64,000 nucleotides of DNA from Lentisphaera marina (GTDB lineage: Bacteria; Verrucomicrobiota; Lentisphaeria; Lentisphaerales; Lentisphaeraceae): the NCBI RefSeq assembly GCF_028745505.1, contig NZ_JAQZZL010000002.1:372001-436000 (forward strand). Direction: 5' to 3'. Under the pieces are notes generated by a model, which saw only the letters and a list, made by a program, of their open reading frames with translations, was not told where the DNA came from and did no database searches. The stretch's first letter is position 1. Every line of letters starts with the position of its first letter. Below, piece after piece: positions 10,863 to 22,297 of this stretch. A program made the position numbers and the translations under genes.

Positions 10863-13800
10863 ATGGAAAACGACATTCGTAGAAAATTATTCGCTGATGC
10901 CGGATCACGTGGTGGAACAAACTTCTCCCAAGTGACAATTAACTTGGCCAATCCGGACACCATTACTTCCTGGAGTAAAGGCGAAGTAAAAAACCCTGAG
11001 ACAATTAACTACAGAACTTTCAAACCTGAAAAGGGTGGTTTGTTCTGTGAGAAAATTTTTGGTCCAACTAAGGACTGGGAATGCTCATGCGGTAAATTTA
11101 AACGTATTAAACACAAAGGCATTATCTGTGACCGTTGTGGCGTTGAAGTAACAAAAGCTCGCGTTCGTCGTGAGCGTATGGGTCACATCGATCTCGCTGT
11201 GCCTGTAACACACATTTGGTTCTTCAAATGTATGCCTTCACGTCTCGGTATGGTTCTTGATATGACTGCACGTAACCTCGAAAAAATTATTTATTACGAG
11301 GATTACATTGTAACTAACCCAGGCGATACTCCACTTCTCCCTAAGCAGATTCTTACTGACGCGGAATACCGTGAAAGTAAAGAGCTCTATGGCGATGATT
11401 TTGAAGCTTCTATGGGTGCATCTGCAGTTAAAGAACTTCTTTCACAAATCGTGCCAGAAGATCTTCTTGAGCAACTTAAAGGTGAAATGGCTGCGACTCG
11501 TTCAAAAGCTAATCACAAGAAGATTGCTAAGCGTATGCGTCTTATGGAAGGTTTCATTGCTAATAATTCTCGTCCTGAATGGATGATTATTGAGACTCTC
11601 CCAGTAATTCCACCAGATTTACGTCCTCTCGTGCCACTCGATGGTGGTCGTTTTGCGACTTCTGATTTAAATGACCTTTACCGTCGTGTTATCAACCGTA
11701 ACAACCGTTTGAAAAACCTTCTTCACTTGCGTACTCCGGATGTTATCGTCCGTAACGAGAAACGTATGTTGCAGGAAGCGGTTGACTCACTCCTTGATAA
11801 TGGTCGTCATGGTCGTGCTGTAACAGGTGCTTCTAACCGTCAGCTTAAATCACTCTCTGATATGCTCAAAGGTAAGCAGGGTCGTTTCCGTCAGAACTTA
11901 CTTGGTAAGCGTGTTGACTACTCTGGTCGTTCTGTAATTGTTGTTGGCCCTGAGCTTAAACTTCACCAGTGCGGTATTCCTAAGCAAATGGCGATGGTTC
12001 TTTTCGAGCCTTTCATTATCCGTAAGCTTAAAGATAACGGCGTTGCTCACACAGTTCGTGCTGCTAAGAAGATGATCGAGCGCGGTGCTCCTGAAGTATG
12101 GGATGTACTTGAATCGGTGACTAAAGGTCACCCAGTCATGCTTAACCGTGCTCCTACTCTTCACAGACTTTCTATTCAGGCTTTTGACCCTGTGTTGATT
12201 GAAGGTAAAGCACTTCGTATTCACCCACTCGTTTGTACTGCATATAATGCCGACTTCGATGGTGACCAAATGGCTGTTCACGTTCCTTTATCAAACGAAG
12301 CTCAGCTCGAGTGTAAACTCTTGCTTCTTTCGCCTAACAATATTCTATCACCTGCAAATGGTAAGCCGCTCTGTACTCCAACACAAGATATGACTCTTGG
12401 TTGTTACTACGTTTCTTACTTATCTAAAGCTGAAGAAATGCGTGCAACGCATCTCAGAACTTTTGATGAGACGGCAAAAGCTTACTATGCTGCTCCAAAA
12501 CACACTAAAAAAGAAAAGAGAATCTTTGACGAGTTCCTCGCTGACATGAGAACTGTTAGATATTTCGAAAAATTTAGTGACGTTCTTTGGGCACTTGAAA
12601 AAGGTAATATCAAATTACAAGAAATCATCAAGTTCAAAAATCCTGACTACGGTAAAGAAACTACTTGGGGTAACAAGGATCTTAAATTCCTTATCACAAC
12701 TCCTGGTCGTGCAATTTTCCACCAGATCTGGGCAGACGAACTCGGTTTCCTCAATAAGACTGTGACTAAAAAGACACTTTCTGACATTATTAATGACGCA
12801 TTCGAAATCATTGGCCGTGCAAAAACTGTTGAAGTTATTGACGAACTCAAAAAAGCTGGTTTCAAATATGCAACTCAATCTGGTTTCTCAGTAGCGACTG
12901 ACGACATGATTATCCCTGGCGAAAAGCAAGGTATGGTTGATGAAGCTATGGGCGAAGTTGAAGAAGTACGTCAGCAGTATAAGAAAGGTGTTATCACTAA
13001 TAACGAACGTTATAACAAGATTATTGATATCTGGACACACTGTAACTCGCAAGTTGCAAAGAAACTTTTCCAAACTATCGAACTGAATAATGGTCAAGAC
13101 GAAATCAACTCTGTTTTCGCAATGATGGATTCTGGCGCTCGTGGTTCTAAAGACCAAATCCGTCAGCTAGCAGGTATGCGTGGTCTTATGGCTAAGCCAT
13201 CAGGCGAAATTATTGAACGTCCAATTCTTTCAAGTTTCCGTGAAGGTTTAACTGTACTAGAATACTTCATCTCTTCTCACGGTGCTCGTAAAGGTCTTGC
13301 CGATACTGCACTTAAAACTGCTGACTCGGGTTATATGACTCGTAAGCTTGTTGACGTATCTCAAGATGTTGTTATTTACGAACACGATTGTGGTACCGCA
13401 AAAGGTATTCAGGTTTCAGCAATTCGCGTAGGTGATGAAGTTAAGGTTTCTCTCTTTGATCGTATTGTTGGTCGCGTATCAGTTGACGATATTCACGATC
13501 CGCTCGCTGAAGGTGATATGGATGCTTACCTCGTTCGCTCAGGTGAAGTTATTGATAAGCACATCGCTAAAGCCCTTGAAGATCGCGGTATTGAAGACGT
13601 TAAAATTCGCTCAGTACTGACTTGTGAATCTGATCGTGGTGTTTGTTCAAACTGCTACGGTATCCTCCTCGCGAGTAACAAAATTGCTCAAAAAGGTGAT
13701 GCTGTCGGTATCATTGCTGCTCAATCAATTGGTGAGCCTGGTACACAGCTTACTATGCGTACTTTCCACGTTGGTGGTACAGCTTCGACTGCCTATAAAC

Positions 13801-15134
13801 AGCCAATGATTAAGCCTAAGTCTATTGGTACAGTTACATATATTGACGCACGTTTAGTTGGCCAAGAAGATGGTAGCCAAGTTGTAGTGAATAAAAATGG
13901 TAAACTCGCAATTGTTAACGCTAATGGCGTTTACGAAGAAGAGCACCAACTCGTCCCTGGTACGCAAGTATTCAAGAAAGAGGGTGAAACTGTTAAAGTT
14001 GACGAAATGATCGCTCAGTGGGACCCCTACAACGTACCGATTATCACAGAGACTAAAGGTCGCGTACACTTCATTGACCTAGTTGATGGTGTAACTCTGA
14101 AGCGCGAAATTAACGCAGCTTCTGGTGAAGAAGAAAACGTTGTTCTTGAACACCGTGATGACCTTCACCCACAATTATCTATTGTTGACGAAGAAGGCAA
14201 TATGCTTGCCCACTACTCAATGCCTAACGGTGCACACATTATCGTTGAAGAAGGTTTTGAAGTTGTAGCTGGTGAAGTACTTGCTAAGATTCCTCGTCAA
14301 TCTGCTAAAACGAAAGATATTACTGGTGGTTTACCACGTGTTGCAGAAATCTTTGAAGCTCGTCTTCCTAAGAATCCTGCGATTATCGCAAGTATCGATG
14401 GTTACATCGAATTTGGTCGCGTGAGTAAAGGTAAGCAGCAGCTTACTATTAACGATCCAGAGAATAACCTTTCAGAATCTGTATTGATTCCTACTACTAA
14501 ACGTATCATCGTTCACAATGGTGAATTTGTACGCAAAGGTTCCACTATCACTGATGGTTCTGTTGTATTACAAGATATGCTTGAGGTATGTGGTGCTCAA
14601 GAACTTCAGGAATACCTCGTTAACGAAGTTCAAGATGTATACCGTGCTCAAGGTGTAGAGATCAATGACAAACACGTTGAAATTGTCGTTCGTCAAATGC
14701 TTAGAAAAATCCGTATTGCTGATTCTGGAAGTACTGCTTTCCTCGCTGGTGAACAGGTTGACAAAAAAGCTTTCGAAAAAGAGAACGAACGCGTTCTTGC
14801 CGAAGGTGGACAGCCTGCTGAAGGTGTACCGGTATTACTCGGTGTTACCAAAGCATCTCTCGAAACCGATAGTTTCATTTCTGCCGCATCCTTCCAGGAT
14901 ACAACTCGTATCTTAACTGATGCAGCAACTCTCGGTAAAGTAGATACTTTAGAGGGCTTTAAAGAAAACGTTATCATGGGTCACCTCATTCCAGCAGGTA
15001 CTGGTATTGAGCAAGCTCGCGACATCAAAGTTGTTAAAACTGGTCAAGTTGAAATCGTAGCTGATATTGATGAAGATGACCAAGATGAGTTCAGCCTTTT
15101 ACAGTCAACAAACGAGATGCTCAGCCTCGACTAA
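10863..15134 (+). CDS. rpoC: DNA-directed RNA polymerase subunit beta-prime
   Basis: A 1423-aa subunit. It has the N-terminal zinc cysteines ([20 protein letters not shown]), the catalytic NADFDGDQM motif near residue 462 that holds the active-site Mg, the bridge/trigger region ([19 protein letters not shown]) and the second zinc site with [13 protein letters not shown]. Length is close to E. coli RpoC. It ends just before a perfect GNRA-capped hairpin and then rpsL. Confidence 0.99.
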   Translation: MENDIRRKLFADAGSRGGTNFSQVTINLANPDTITSWSKGEVKNPETINYRTFKPEKGGLFCEKIFGPTKDWECSCGKFKRIKHKGIICDRCGVEVTKARVRRERMGHIDLAVPVTHIWFFKCMPSRLGMVLDMTARNLEKIIYYEDYIVTNPGDTPLLPKQILTDAEYRESKELYGDDFEASMGASAVKELLSQIVPEDLLEQLKGEMAATRSKANHKKIAKRMRLMEGFIANNSRPEWMIIETLPVIPPDLRPLVPLDGGRFATSDLNDLYRRVINRNNRLKNLLHLRTPDVIVRNEKRMLQEAVDSLLDNGRHGRAVTGASNRQLKSLSDMLKGKQGRFRQNLLGKRVDYSGRSVIVVGPELKLHQCGIPKQMAMVLFEPFIIRKLKDNGVAHTVRAAKKMIERGAPEVWDVLESVTKGHPVMLNRAPTLHRLSIQAFDPVLIEGKALRIHPLVCTAYNADFDGDQMAVHVPLSNEAQLECKLLLLSPNNILSPANGKPLCTPTQDMTLGCYYVSYLSKAEEMRATHLRTFDETAKAYYAAPKHTKKEKRIFDEFLADMRTVRYFEKFSDVLWALEKGNIKLQEIIKFKNPDYGKETTWGNKDLKFLITTPGRAIFHQIWADELGFLNKTVTKKTLSDIINDAFEIIGRAKTVEVIDELKKAGFKYATQSGFSVATDDMIIPGEKQGMVDEAMGEVEEVRQQYKKGVITNNERYNKIIDIWTHCNSQVAKKLFQTIELNNGQDEINSVFAMMDSGARGSKDQIRQLAGMRGLMAKPSGEIIERPILSSFREGLTVLEYFISSHGARKGLADTALKTADSGYMTRKLVDVSQDVVIYEHDCGTAKGIQVSAIRVGDEVKVSLFDRIVGRVSVDDIHDPLAEGDMDAYLVRSGEVIDKHIAKALEDRGIEDVKIRSVLTCESDRGVCSNCYGILLASNKIAQKGDAVGIIAAQSIGEPGTQLTMRTFHVGGTASTAYKQPMIKPKSIGTVTYIDARLVGQEDGSQVVVNKNGKLAIVNANGVYEEEHQLVPGTQVFKKEGETVKVDEMIAQWDPYNVPIITETKGRVHFIDLVDGVTLKREINAASGEEENVVLEHRDDLHPQLSIVDEEGNMLAHYSMPNGAHIIVEEGFEVVAGEVLAKIPRQSAKTKDITGGLPRVAEIFEARLPKNPAIIASIDGYIEFGRVSKGKQQLTINDPENNLSESVLIPTTKRIIVHNGEFVRKGSTITDGSVVLQDMLEVCGAQELQEYLVNEVQDVYRAQGVEINDKHVEIVVRQMLRKIRIADSGSTAFLAGEQVDKKAFEKENERVLAEGGQPAEGVPVLLGVTKASLETDSFISAASFQDTTRILTDAATLGKVDTLEGFKENVIMGHLIPAGTGIEQARDIKVVKTGQVEIVADIDEDDQDEFSLLQSTNEMLSLD

Positions 15135-15142
15135 TTAATTAT

Positions 15143-15170
15143 GGGAGTCGGCTTGCAAAAGCCGACTCCT
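15143..15170 (+). terminator. Perfect hairpin after rpoC, possible weak terminator
   Basis: An 11-bp perfect stem (15144-15154 with 15159-15169) capped by the tetraloop GCAA lies 9 bases after the rpoC stop. The T-run (CTTTTTTTTG) begins about 20 bases later, so it may be a poor terminator, an RNA-processing or stability element, or a REP-like palindrome. It separates rpoBC from the str operon. Confidence 0.55.
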
Positions 15171-15231
15171 ACGCTAACCTATCGAACTTTTTTTTGAAAA
15201 ATAAGTTTAAATACGAATTAAGGAATTGTTA

Positions 15232-15609
15232 ATGCCTACTATTAACCAACTTGTAAGAAAAGGGCGTAAACGTAAAGTTACTAAAAGTACTTCACGCGCT
15301 CTTGATAACTGCCCTCAGCGTAGGGGAGTTTGCGTTCAGGTTATGACCAGAACGCCTAAGAAGCCTAACTCGGCTTTACGTAAAGTAGCTCGTGTACGTC
15401 TCACTAATGGTGAAGAAGTTTCTGCATATATCGGTGGTGAAGGCCACAACCTCCAAGAGCACAGTGTTGTACTTGTTCGCGGTGGTCGTGTTCGTGACCT
15501 TCCAGGTGTACGTTATCACGTAGTTCGTGGTGCTCTTGACTGTCTCGGTGTAGACAAACGTGGTCAAGGTCGTTCTAAATATGGCGCTAAGAAGCCTAAG
15601 AAAGGATAA
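15232..15609 (+). CDS. rpsL: 30S ribosomal protein S12
   Basis: A 125-aa protein. The start is placed at the ATG at 15232 ([11 protein letters not shown]), because every S12 begins this way; a TTG two codons upstream is in frame but adds nothing. The decoding-centre motif [11 protein letters not shown] carries the wild-type lysine that is mutated in streptomycin-resistant strains. A Shine-Dalgarno AAGGA lies about 8 bases upstream. First gene of the str cluster rpsL-rpsG-fusA. Confidence 0.98.
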   Translation: MPTINQLVRKGRKRKVTKSTSRALDNCPQRRGVCVQVMTRTPKKPNSALRKVARVRLTNGEEVSAYIGGEGHNLQEHSVVLVRGGRVRDLPGVRYHVVRGALDCLGVDKRGQGRSKYGAKKPKKG

Positions 15610-15614
15610 GATTA

Positions 15615-16085
15615 ATGAGAAAAAATCGCGCACCTAAGCGTCCAGTAACTCCTGACGCAAAGTACAATAGTGAACTTCTTTCTCGCCTCATCAACATGGT
15701 GATGCAAGACGGTAAAAAATCTACTGCTCAAGCAGTTGTATACAAAGCTCTCGCTACTGTAACTTCAAAAGTTAAAGATTCTGATGCAATCGAAGTTTTC
15801 TTCGCTGCAATCGAAAACATCAAGCCACAAGTAATGGTAAAAAGCCGCCGTGTTGGTGGTGCTAACTACCAAGTACCTGTAGAAGTTGCTCCTGACCGTC
15901 AAGTATCACTAGCTATGCGCTGGATGATCACGTTTGCCCAAAACAAAAAGGGTAAGCCAATGGATCAAGCACTTGCGTCTGAAATCATCGATGCTTTCAA
16001 CAACACTGGTAGTGCTGTTAAAAAGAAAGATGAAGTTCACCGCATGGCAGCAGCTAACAAAGCTTTTGCTCACTACCGCTGGTAG
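15615..16085 (+). CDS. rpsG: 30S ribosomal protein S7
   Basis: A 156-aa protein that starts folding of the 16S 3' domain. Typical motifs are a basic N-terminus (RKNRAPKRPVTPD), MVKSRRVGGANYQVPVEV near residue 75 and the C-terminal AANKAFAHYRW. It lies 5 bases after rpsL with AAAGGA as its ribosome-binding site. Confidence 0.98.
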   Translation: MRKNRAPKRPVTPDAKYNSELLSRLINMVMQDGKKSTAQAVVYKALATVTSKVKDSDAIEVFFAAIENIKPQVMVKSRRVGGANYQVPVEVAPDRQVSLAMRWMITFAQNKKGKPMDQALASEIIDAFNNTGSAVKKKDEVHRMAAANKAFAHYRW

Positions 16086-16126
16086 TCTGTAGCCTATAGA
16101 TCGAACCTTAGAACAGTGAGTTTTTT

Positions 16127-18184
16127 ATGAGCGGCACTAAGTCAAGTAGTATTAACTCTCTTTCCAAGGTTCGAAATATCGGCATCATGGCTCACATTGA
16201 TGCTGGTAAGACGACCACCACAGAGAGAGTACTCTTTTACACCGGTAAGAATTATAAAATCGGTGAAGTCCACGATGGTAACACTACCATGGACTGGATG
16301 CAGCAGGAACAAGAGCGCGGAATTACAATTACCTCGGCCGCCACTACCTGCTTTTGGAATGATCACAAGATCAATATTATCGACACCCCTGGGCACGTTG
16401 ACTTCACTGTAGAAGTTGAACGTGCTCTTCGCGTTTTGGACGGTGCTGTTGCAGTATATTGCGCAGTAGGAGCTGTCCAGCCACAGTCTGAGACTGTTTG
16501 GCGTCAAGCACGTAAATATAACGTGCCCACAATCGCTTTTGTAAATAAAATGGACCGCATTGGTGCGGACTTCGCAAACGTAGTTAGCGAACTTCGCGAA
16601 AAGCTAGAAGCTAATGCCGTACCTATTCAGTTGCCAATCGGTGCTGAAGCGGAATTTTCAGGAATTATAGATTTAATCAAAATGAAAGCCTTCACCTATA
16701 ATGGTGACAAAGGCGAAGAAGTCGTTGAAGCAGATATTCCTGCGGAACTCGCAGATGATGCTGAGTCAGCACGTGCTGAAATGATTGATTCACTTTCTGA
16801 GTTTAGCGATGATATTGCAGAACTCTACTTAGAAGAACAAGAGATTCCAGAAGAGCTCATTATTTCAGTTCTTCGCGAGCATACAATTAAGAATGAAGTT
16901 GTCCCAGTGCTTTGTGGTACAGCCTTCAAGAACAAAGGTGTTCAAAATCTCCTAGATACAGTTTTAGCAATCTTGCCAGCTCCTAATGAGCTGCCTGATA
17001 AAGAAGCTTTAAACCCAAAGAAAGATGAAACTGTAATTGTTTCAGCTGACCCTAAAGGTCCTTTGGTAGCACTTGTTTTCAAGATCATGACTGATGCTTA
17101 CGTAGGTCGTATCACTTATGCAAGAATTTATTCAGGTGTTCTTTCAAAAGGTGATAAGGTTGAGAACTTCCGTAATAACAAGAATGAAAAAGTTTCTCGC
17201 CTCCTGCAGATGCATGCTAACTCACAAGAAGATATTAAATCTGCGCAAGCAGGTGATATCGTTGCAATCGTGGGCGCACGTTTTTGTACCACTGGTGATA
17301 CGCTCTCCACAAAAGATTTCCCTTGTGTGCTCGAGGAAATGACTTTCCCAGACACAGTGATTTCAATGGTAATTGAACCTAAGTCAAGTTCTGAAAAAGA
17401 TAAATTAGAGCTCGCATTGAAAGCACTTTCAGACGAGGATCCTACTTTTAATATTTCCTTCAATGAAGAGACGGCTCAAACGCTTATTTCCGGTATGGGT
17501 GAACTTCACTTAGAGATCATTGCAGATCGTCTGATTCGTGAGTTCAAAGTAAATGCAAATACTGGTAACCCTCAGGTTTCATATCGTGAAGCAGTGGTTA
17601 ACGCCGCTGACTTTACCGAGACCTTTGTTCGTGAAACTCCCAATGGCAACCTTTTTGCTGAAGTTTCACTCAAAGTTGAACCGCTCGAAAGAGGCAAAGG
17701 TTTTGTGCTCGACAATAAACTTTCTAAGGGAATTATCCCCGAAGAGTTTGAAAATTCTATAATTGAGGGTATAAACGAATCTTCTCGAACCGGTGTTGAA
17801 CACGGTTACCCCTTGACGGACACGAAAGTTTCTATCGTCGGAGCAGCTCATCATTCGACTGACTCAAGCGACATTGCTTTCAAAGCCGCGGCTTCAATTG
17901 CCCTGCGCAATGCAGCACTCAAGGCGCAACTTGTTAAACTCGAACCGATGATGAAACTGGAAATTGATACACCTGAAGAAAATACAGGCGATGTCATTGG
18001 CGATATTTCATCTCGAAGAGGTTCAGTACTCAACATGGAAAGTGTTGGTAACTTCTCGAAAGTTTCCGCTCACGTTCCACTAGCAAAGCTTTTCCGTTAC
18101 ACCACGGACTTGCGTTCGCTCACTAAAGGTCGCGCATCTGCGTCGATTGAGCTTTCGCACTTCACTGAGGTAGCAGAAAATTAA
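16127..18184 (+). CDS. fusA: Elongation factor G
   Basis: A 685-aa GTPase that drives ribosome translocation. It shows the P-loop [12 protein letters not shown] near residue 22, the EF-G box [21 protein letters not shown] near 87 and [10 protein letters not shown] near 140, followed by domains II-V. Length is slightly short for the family. The expected tuf copy between fusA and rpsJ is absent; tuf lies near 2.6 kb. Confidence 0.97.
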   Translation: MSGTKSSSINSLSKVRNIGIMAHIDAGKTTTTERVLFYTGKNYKIGEVHDGNTTMDWMQQEQERGITITSAATTCFWNDHKINIIDTPGHVDFTVEVERALRVLDGAVAVYCAVGAVQPQSETVWRQARKYNVPTIAFVNKMDRIGADFANVVSELREKLEANAVPIQLPIGAEAEFSGIIDLIKMKAFTYNGDKGEEVVEADIPAELADDAESARAEMIDSLSEFSDDIAELYLEEQEIPEELIISVLREHTIKNEVVPVLCGTAFKNKGVQNLLDTVLAILPAPNELPDKEALNPKKDETVIVSADPKGPLVALVFKIMTDAYVGRITYARIYSGVLSKGDKVENFRNNKNEKVSRLLQMHANSQEDIKSAQAGDIVAIVGARFCTTGDTLSTKDFPCVLEEMTFPDTVISMVIEPKSSSEKDKLELALKALSDEDPTFNISFNEETAQTLISGMGELHLEIIADRLIREFKVNANTGNPQVSYREAVVNAADFTETFVRETPNGNLFAEVSLKVEPLERGKGFVLDNKLSKGIIPEEFENSIIEGINESSRTGVEHGYPLTDTKVSIVGAAHHSTDSSDIAFKAAASIALRNAALKAQLVKLEPMMKLEIDTPEENTGDVIGDISSRRGSVLNMESVGNFSKVSAHVPLAKLFRYTTDLRSLTKGRASASIELSHFTEVAEN

Positions 18185-18222
18185 ATAATAATAACTTAAC
18201 TTAATAAGTAAGGTAAAAACAT

Positions 18223-18531
18223 ATGGCTAAGCAAACCATTAGAATAAGATTGCAATCTTACGACCACGCCGTGCTTGATACATCTGCTTCAGATATCGTC
18301 AAGACTGTAAAACGTGCTGGTGCTCGTGTTGCCGGTCCTATTCCTCTGCCCACAAGAGTTGAGCGTTTCACTGTAAACCGCTCTCCCCACGTGAACAAAA
18401 AGGCAATGGATCAATTCGAAATCAGAACTCACAAGCGTCTTCTTGACATTGTGGAGCCTACACCCAAATGCGTTGACGAGCTCAAGAAGCTCAATCTCCC
18501 CGCTGGTGTAGACATCGCAGTTAAGATATAA
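18223..18531 (+). CDS. rpsJ: 30S ribosomal protein S10
   Basis: A 102-aa protein with the S10 signature ([43 protein letters not shown]). It sits in the 30S head and is also the NusE antitermination partner of NusB. First gene of the S10 cluster here, 38 bases after fusA, with AGTAAGG as ribosome-binding site. Confidence 0.98.
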   Translation: MAKQTIRIRLQSYDHAVLDTSASDIVKTVKRAGARVAGPIPLPTRVERFTVNRSPHVNKKAMDQFEIRTHKRLLDIVEPTPKCVDELKKLNLPAGVDIAVKI

Positions 18532-18543
18532 TAGGAGTTTGTT

Positions 18544-19176
18544 ATGACTGGTATTATTGGTAAAAAATTGGGTATGACTCAGGTATACGACGACAAAGGT
18601 CGCCTCGTTCCTGTTACAGTTATTGAAGCTGGTCCTTGCCCAGTACTCGACGTTAAAACTAACGAAAAAGATTCTTACTCTGCACTTCAAATCGGTTTCG
18701 GTTCTAAGCGCGCTAAGAATGTCTCTAAAGCTGTTCTCGGACATCTTGCTAAATCTAACAACCAAGAGAATCCTCCTGCTCTTATCAAAGAAATCCGCCT
18801 CGAAGCTGATTCTGATAAAGAAGTTGGTTCAGTTCTCACTGTCGAAGAATTCAGCGAGATTGCATACGTTGATGTTATCGGTACGACTAAAGGTCGTGGT
18901 TTCCAGGGCGTTGTAAAACGTTGGAACTTCGGTGGCGGTCGTGCATCTCACGGTGGTGACTGGGAACGTAAGGGTGGTTCTATCGGTATGTGTAACTGGC
19001 CTGGCCGTGTTTTCAAAGGCAAAAAAATGCCTGGTCACATGGGTAGTGTTCAGCGTACTTCACAAGGACTCAAAGTTATTCAGGTTCGTCCTGAAGAAAA
19101 CATCCTTATGGTTAAAGGTGCGGTTCCTGGTTTTAATGGCGGCGTTGTCGTTGTTAAGAAAGCAATCAAGAAGTAA
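18544..19176 (+). CDS. rplC: 50S ribosomal protein L3
   Basis: A 210-aa protein starting with GIIGKKLGMTQVYDDKG, with the tip loop that reaches the peptidyl-transferase centre (GGGRASHGGDWERKGGSIG then RVFKGKKMPGHMG). It lies 12 bases after rpsJ with TAGGAG as ribosome-binding site. Confidence 0.97.
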   Translation: MTGIIGKKLGMTQVYDDKGRLVPVTVIEAGPCPVLDVKTNEKDSYSALQIGFGSKRAKNVSKAVLGHLAKSNNQENPPALIKEIRLEADSDKEVGSVLTVEEFSEIAYVDVIGTTKGRGFQGVVKRWNFGGGRASHGGDWERKGGSIGMCNWPGRVFKGKKMPGHMGSVQRTSQGLKVIQVRPEENILMVKGAVPGFNGGVVVVKKAIKK

Positions 19177-19191
19177 TCGGAGTATTGAATC

Positions 19192-19839
19192 ATGACTAAA
19201 GTAAATACTGTAGACTCAAAGGGTCAAGCTTCCGGTGAATTAGAAATCAATTCCAAGTGGCTTGAATTCGAAAAAGGTGAACAAGCTGTACACGAATCTG
19301 TTGTAGCTTTCCTCGCTAGCCTCCGTTCTGGTAGTGCTAATACTAAAACTCGCTCTGAAAAGCGTGGTGGCGGTAAGAAGCCTTGGCGTCAAAAAGGTAC
19401 TGGTAACGCTCGTGCAGGCTCTAGCCGCTCTCCCATCTGGACTGGTGGTGGTGTAGCTTTCGGTCCTAAGCCGCGTTCTTATGCTAAGAATGTTAACAAA
19501 AAAGTTCGTCGTTTAGCTGTACGTCGTGCACTCGCTGAGCGCATCCAAGCCGAAGAACTTATCGTTGTTGACTCATTCGCATTCGACAAACCTTCAACTA
19601 AAACTGCTGTTGCTTTCCTCGAAAGCGTTAATGCTGCTGATCGTCCGGTAATCATCCTTAGCGATGACCTTGCTGTGAACATCGAGAACCTTGAAAATAC
19701 TGCAAAGTCTTTCAATAATGTTTCTCTTGTTATGACGGCTTCAGAAGTTAATGCTTACGATATCCTTTCTGGTAAGAAAGTAATCATCACCAAAGCTGCT
19801 CTCGAGCAACTTGGTCAGCGTATTTCTGCGGAGGCTTAA
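19192..19839 (+). CDS. rplD: 50S ribosomal protein L4
   Basis: A 215-aa protein with the L4 extended loop (KTRSEKRGGGKKPWRQKGTGNARAG, residues about 43-68, then WTGGGVAFGPKPR) that lines the peptide exit tunnel. In enterobacteria L4 represses the S10 operon; no such leader was identified here. rplW follows with its Shine-Dalgarno inside the rplD end. Confidence 0.97.
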   Translation: MTKVNTVDSKGQASGELEINSKWLEFEKGEQAVHESVVAFLASLRSGSANTKTRSEKRGGGKKPWRQKGTGNARAGSSRSPIWTGGGVAFGPKPRSYAKNVNKKVRRLAVRRALAERIQAEELIVVDSFAFDKPSTKTAVAFLESVNAADRPVIILSDDLAVNIENLENTAKSFNNVSLVMTASEVNAYDILSGKKVIITKAALEQLGQRISAEA

Positions 19840-19840
19840 G

Positions 19841-20122
19841 ATGAGCAATTATAAAGTAATTAAAACTGTTGTTCTCACTGAGAAATCTTCCGCTGCAATG
19901 GAAGATCAAAACAAGTACACTTTCAAAGTGGCCAAAACTGCTAATAAGATCGAGATTGCAACTGCAATTCAGCAGATCTTTAATGTGAAAGTACAATCTG
20001 TCAACACTATGAACTACACTGGTAAGAAGAAGCGTCAGCGCACTGCCATGGCTGGTAAAAAAGCCAACTGGAAGAAAGCTATCGTGACTCTCAAATCTGG
20101 TGAGATTATTAACCTCTACTAG
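19841..20122 (+). CDS. rplW: 50S ribosomal protein L23
   Basis: A 93-aa protein. The start is set at the ATG at 19841 because GCGGAGG lies at proper distance before it, inside rplD; an in-frame start 30 bases further up would only read through rplD. It has the L23 pattern VLTEKSSAAMEDQNKYTFKVAKTANK and a Lys-rich loop. L23 sits at the exit tunnel and docks trigger factor and SRP. Confidence 0.95.
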   Translation: MSNYKVIKTVVLTEKSSAAMEDQNKYTFKVAKTANKIEIATAIQQIFNVKVQSVNTMNYTGKKKRQRTAMAGKKANWKKAIVTLKSGEIINLY

Positions 20123-20135
20123 GAGACAGTGACAC

Positions 20136-20963
20136 ATGGCTATTAAAACATATAAACCAACAACTCCTTCTCTCCGTAATATGGTGACTGTAATTGACGA
20201 GACTATTACTCGTTCAAATTCAGAGAAATCACTTACTAAAGGTAAGAAGAGTACTGGTGGTCGTAATAACGCTGGTCGTATTACTACTCGTTTCCGCGGT
20301 GGTGGTGTTAAGCGTAAGTTCCGTACTATCGACTTCAAACGTAACAAAGTAGATATTCCTGCTAAAGTTGCAGAGATCGAATACGATCCTAACCGTACTG
20401 CGAATATCGCACTTCTTCACTATGCAGATGGTGAGAAGCGCTACATCCTCGCACCTGTAGGTCTTGAAAAAGGCGACACAGTTATGAGTGGTGAAAAAGC
20501 TGAGTTTAAGCCTGGTAACGCGCTTAAAATAAAAGATATCCCAGTGGGTGTTATCATTCACAACCTCGAGCTTGAGCCTGGTAAAGGTGCAGTTATGGTT
20601 CGTTCAGCTGGCCAACAGGCTATCTTGCGTTCTAAAGAAACTGACTTTGCACAGATCAAACTTCCTTCTGGTGAAGTTCGTCTCGTAAATCTTAACTGCA
20701 TGGCTACTATCGGCGTTGTCGGTAACGTAGATCACCGTAAAGCTAAGATTGGTAAAGCTGGTAAGAAGCGTTTCCAAGGTAAGCGTCCTCACGTTCGCGG
20801 TGTTGCTATGAACCCGGTCGATCACCCAATGGGTGGTGGTGAAGGTCGTACTTCTGGTGGTTCTCACCCAGTATCACCTTGGGGTCAACTTTCGAAAGGT
20901 TACAAAACTCGTAATCCTCGTAAGAACTCTTCTAAATTCATTATCGAAAAAAGGAAGAAATAA
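20136..20963 (+). CDS. rplB: 50S ribosomal protein L2
   Basis: A 275-aa protein of the large-subunit core. It has [19 protein letters not shown] near residue 43 and the conserved MNPVDHP motif with the key histidine near 228, followed by [10 protein letters not shown]. It helps subunit association and peptidyl-transferase assembly. rpsS follows after 3 bases. Confidence 0.98.
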   Translation: MAIKTYKPTTPSLRNMVTVIDETITRSNSEKSLTKGKKSTGGRNNAGRITTRFRGGGVKRKFRTIDFKRNKVDIPAKVAEIEYDPNRTANIALLHYADGEKRYILAPVGLEKGDTVMSGEKAEFKPGNALKIKDIPVGVIIHNLELEPGKGAVMVRSAGQQAILRSKETDFAQIKLPSGEVRLVNLNCMATIGVVGNVDHRKAKIGKAGKKRFQGKRPHVRGVAMNPVDHPMGGGEGRTSGGSHPVSPWGQLSKGYKTRNPRKNSSKFIIEKRKK

Positions 20964-20966
20964 GCT

Positions 20967-21236
20967 ATGCCACGTTCAATTAAAAAAGGTCCATTTGTTG
21001 ATGCACACCTAACTGCAAAAGTTGAAAAAGCTATTGCATCAGGTGATCACAAAGTGATCAAAACTTGGTCGCGCCGTTCTATGATTCTTCCTACTTTCGT
21101 AGGTTTGAATTTCGAAGTGCACAATGGTAAAGAGTTTATTCCCGTATATGTAACTGACAATATGGTTGGTCACAAACTCGGTGAATTCGCACTTACTCGT
21201 GCTTTCAGAACTCACGGTGTTATGTCCGGTAAATAA
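20967..21236 (+). CDS. rpsS: 30S ribosomal protein S19
   Basis: An 89-aa protein with the S19 hallmarks [22 protein letters not shown] and [17 protein letters not shown]. It forms the 30S head with S13. It is the last ribosomal gene of this cluster: a strong terminator follows and no rplV or rpsC is present, although in most bacteria these come next. Confidence 0.98.
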   Translation: MPRSIKKGPFVDAHLTAKVEKAIASGDHKVIKTWSRRSMILPTFVGLNFEVHNGKEFIPVYVTDNMVGHKLGEFALTRAFRTHGVMSGK

Positions 21237-21256
21237 TCTGATCCTTTTCAGTTATT

Positions 21257-21293
21257 TATAAAAAAGAGAGTCTTCGGACTCTCTTTTTTTTTT
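21257..21293 (+). terminator. Strong intrinsic terminator after rpsS
   Basis: A stem of A-tract plus GAGAGTC pairs with GACTCTC plus T-tract around a UUCG tetraloop (21273-21276), followed by more than eight T. It clearly ends the S10 cluster at rpsS and has an A-run on the other side as well. Confidence 0.95.
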
Positions 21294-21444
21294 GCTCGCA
21301 AAGGGTTATTTGTGGGCTGTTATTGTTGTTTTCAGATGGATTATATTTCGTACATATATAGCAGGGCGCAATTTTTCGATTAATTGCTCTTTTTATAACT
21401 TGCTAAATCCTTAGTAATGAATACACTTAGGCAAAAAATAAAAG

Positions 21445-22194
21445 ATGAGTCCGATGATTTTAGAAATGAATAAAAAGCTATCAGAGCATAGTTTATATAA
21501 AGAGGTTTGGTCTGCGCAGGGGATTCGAGTATTTATGCAGTATCATGTATTCTGTGTTTGGGATTTCCAGAGTTTAGCAAAAAAAATCCAACAAATCTGT
21601 TCTCCGCCTGAGTTCCCATGGATGCCCCATAAATCACCTGAGTTAAGAAGGTTGATTAATGAGGTGATATTAGAAGAAGAAACAGATACAGATCCTACAA
21701 CAAACTCCTATTGTTCTCATTATGAACTCTATCTAAAGGCTATGGAGCAGTGTGGGGCAGATATCTCATTACATAATAACTACATGCTAAATTTACAGAA
21801 GGGTGAAAACCTGTTTTCACTTAATGAATATTTACCAGGGCCTTTACGTGAATTTTTAGATTTCAGTTTTGAACTCATCTTTAAAGGAAAAGATCATGAA
21901 CTTTGTGCGGTATTCGCAAAAGGACGTGAATCTTTGATTCCGGATATGTTCTCATCTTTGGTTTCTGAGTTGGATGGTGAATGTCCAGATGATTGGAGTC
22001 TATTTCATTATTACCTTCAGAGGCATATCGAAGTTGATGGTGGAGATCATGGGCCGGCTTCTGAGAAGCTTTATAAGTATTTTTGTGATACACCTCAAAA
22101 AGAAATGGAAGCTCAAGTTGCTGTAGCTAAAGCCTTACAGTTACGAGATAAACTTTGGTCTTATATATTGAAAGAAATCACAAAGAAGAATTAA
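21445..22194 (+). CDS. DUF3050 family protein (haem-oxygenase-like fold)
   Basis: A 249-aa soluble protein. The segment from residue 30 (FMQYHVFCVWDFQSL), then LRRLINEVILEEETD near 72 and SHYELYLKAMEQCGA near 92, matches the DUF3050 family, whose members are predicted to adopt an all-helical haem-oxygenase/TENA-like fold. A second block around HYYLQRHIEVDGGDHGPAS carries His/Asp residues that could bind metal, typical of the group. The reaction is unknown. It stands alone after the ribosomal terminator; an ATG three codons downstream is an alternative start. Confidence 0.75.
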   Translation: MSPMILEMNKKLSEHSLYKEVWSAQGIRVFMQYHVFCVWDFQSLAKKIQQICSPPEFPWMPHKSPELRRLINEVILEEETDTDPTTNSYCSHYELYLKAMEQCGADISLHNNYMLNLQKGENLFSLNEYLPGPLREFLDFSFELIFKGKDHELCAVFAKGRESLIPDMFSSLVSELDGECPDDWSLFHYYLQRHIEVDGGDHGPASEKLYKYFCDTPQKEMEAQVAVAKALQLRDKLWSYILKEITKKN

Positions 22195-22297
22195 CCTTAC
22201 AAAGTCACAGAAAAGAATGACTAAGTATTTCACAAATGAATTCGAGCCTTTATATTTTTAAACGACATTGTGTCATTAAACATAAGAGGAATATAAA

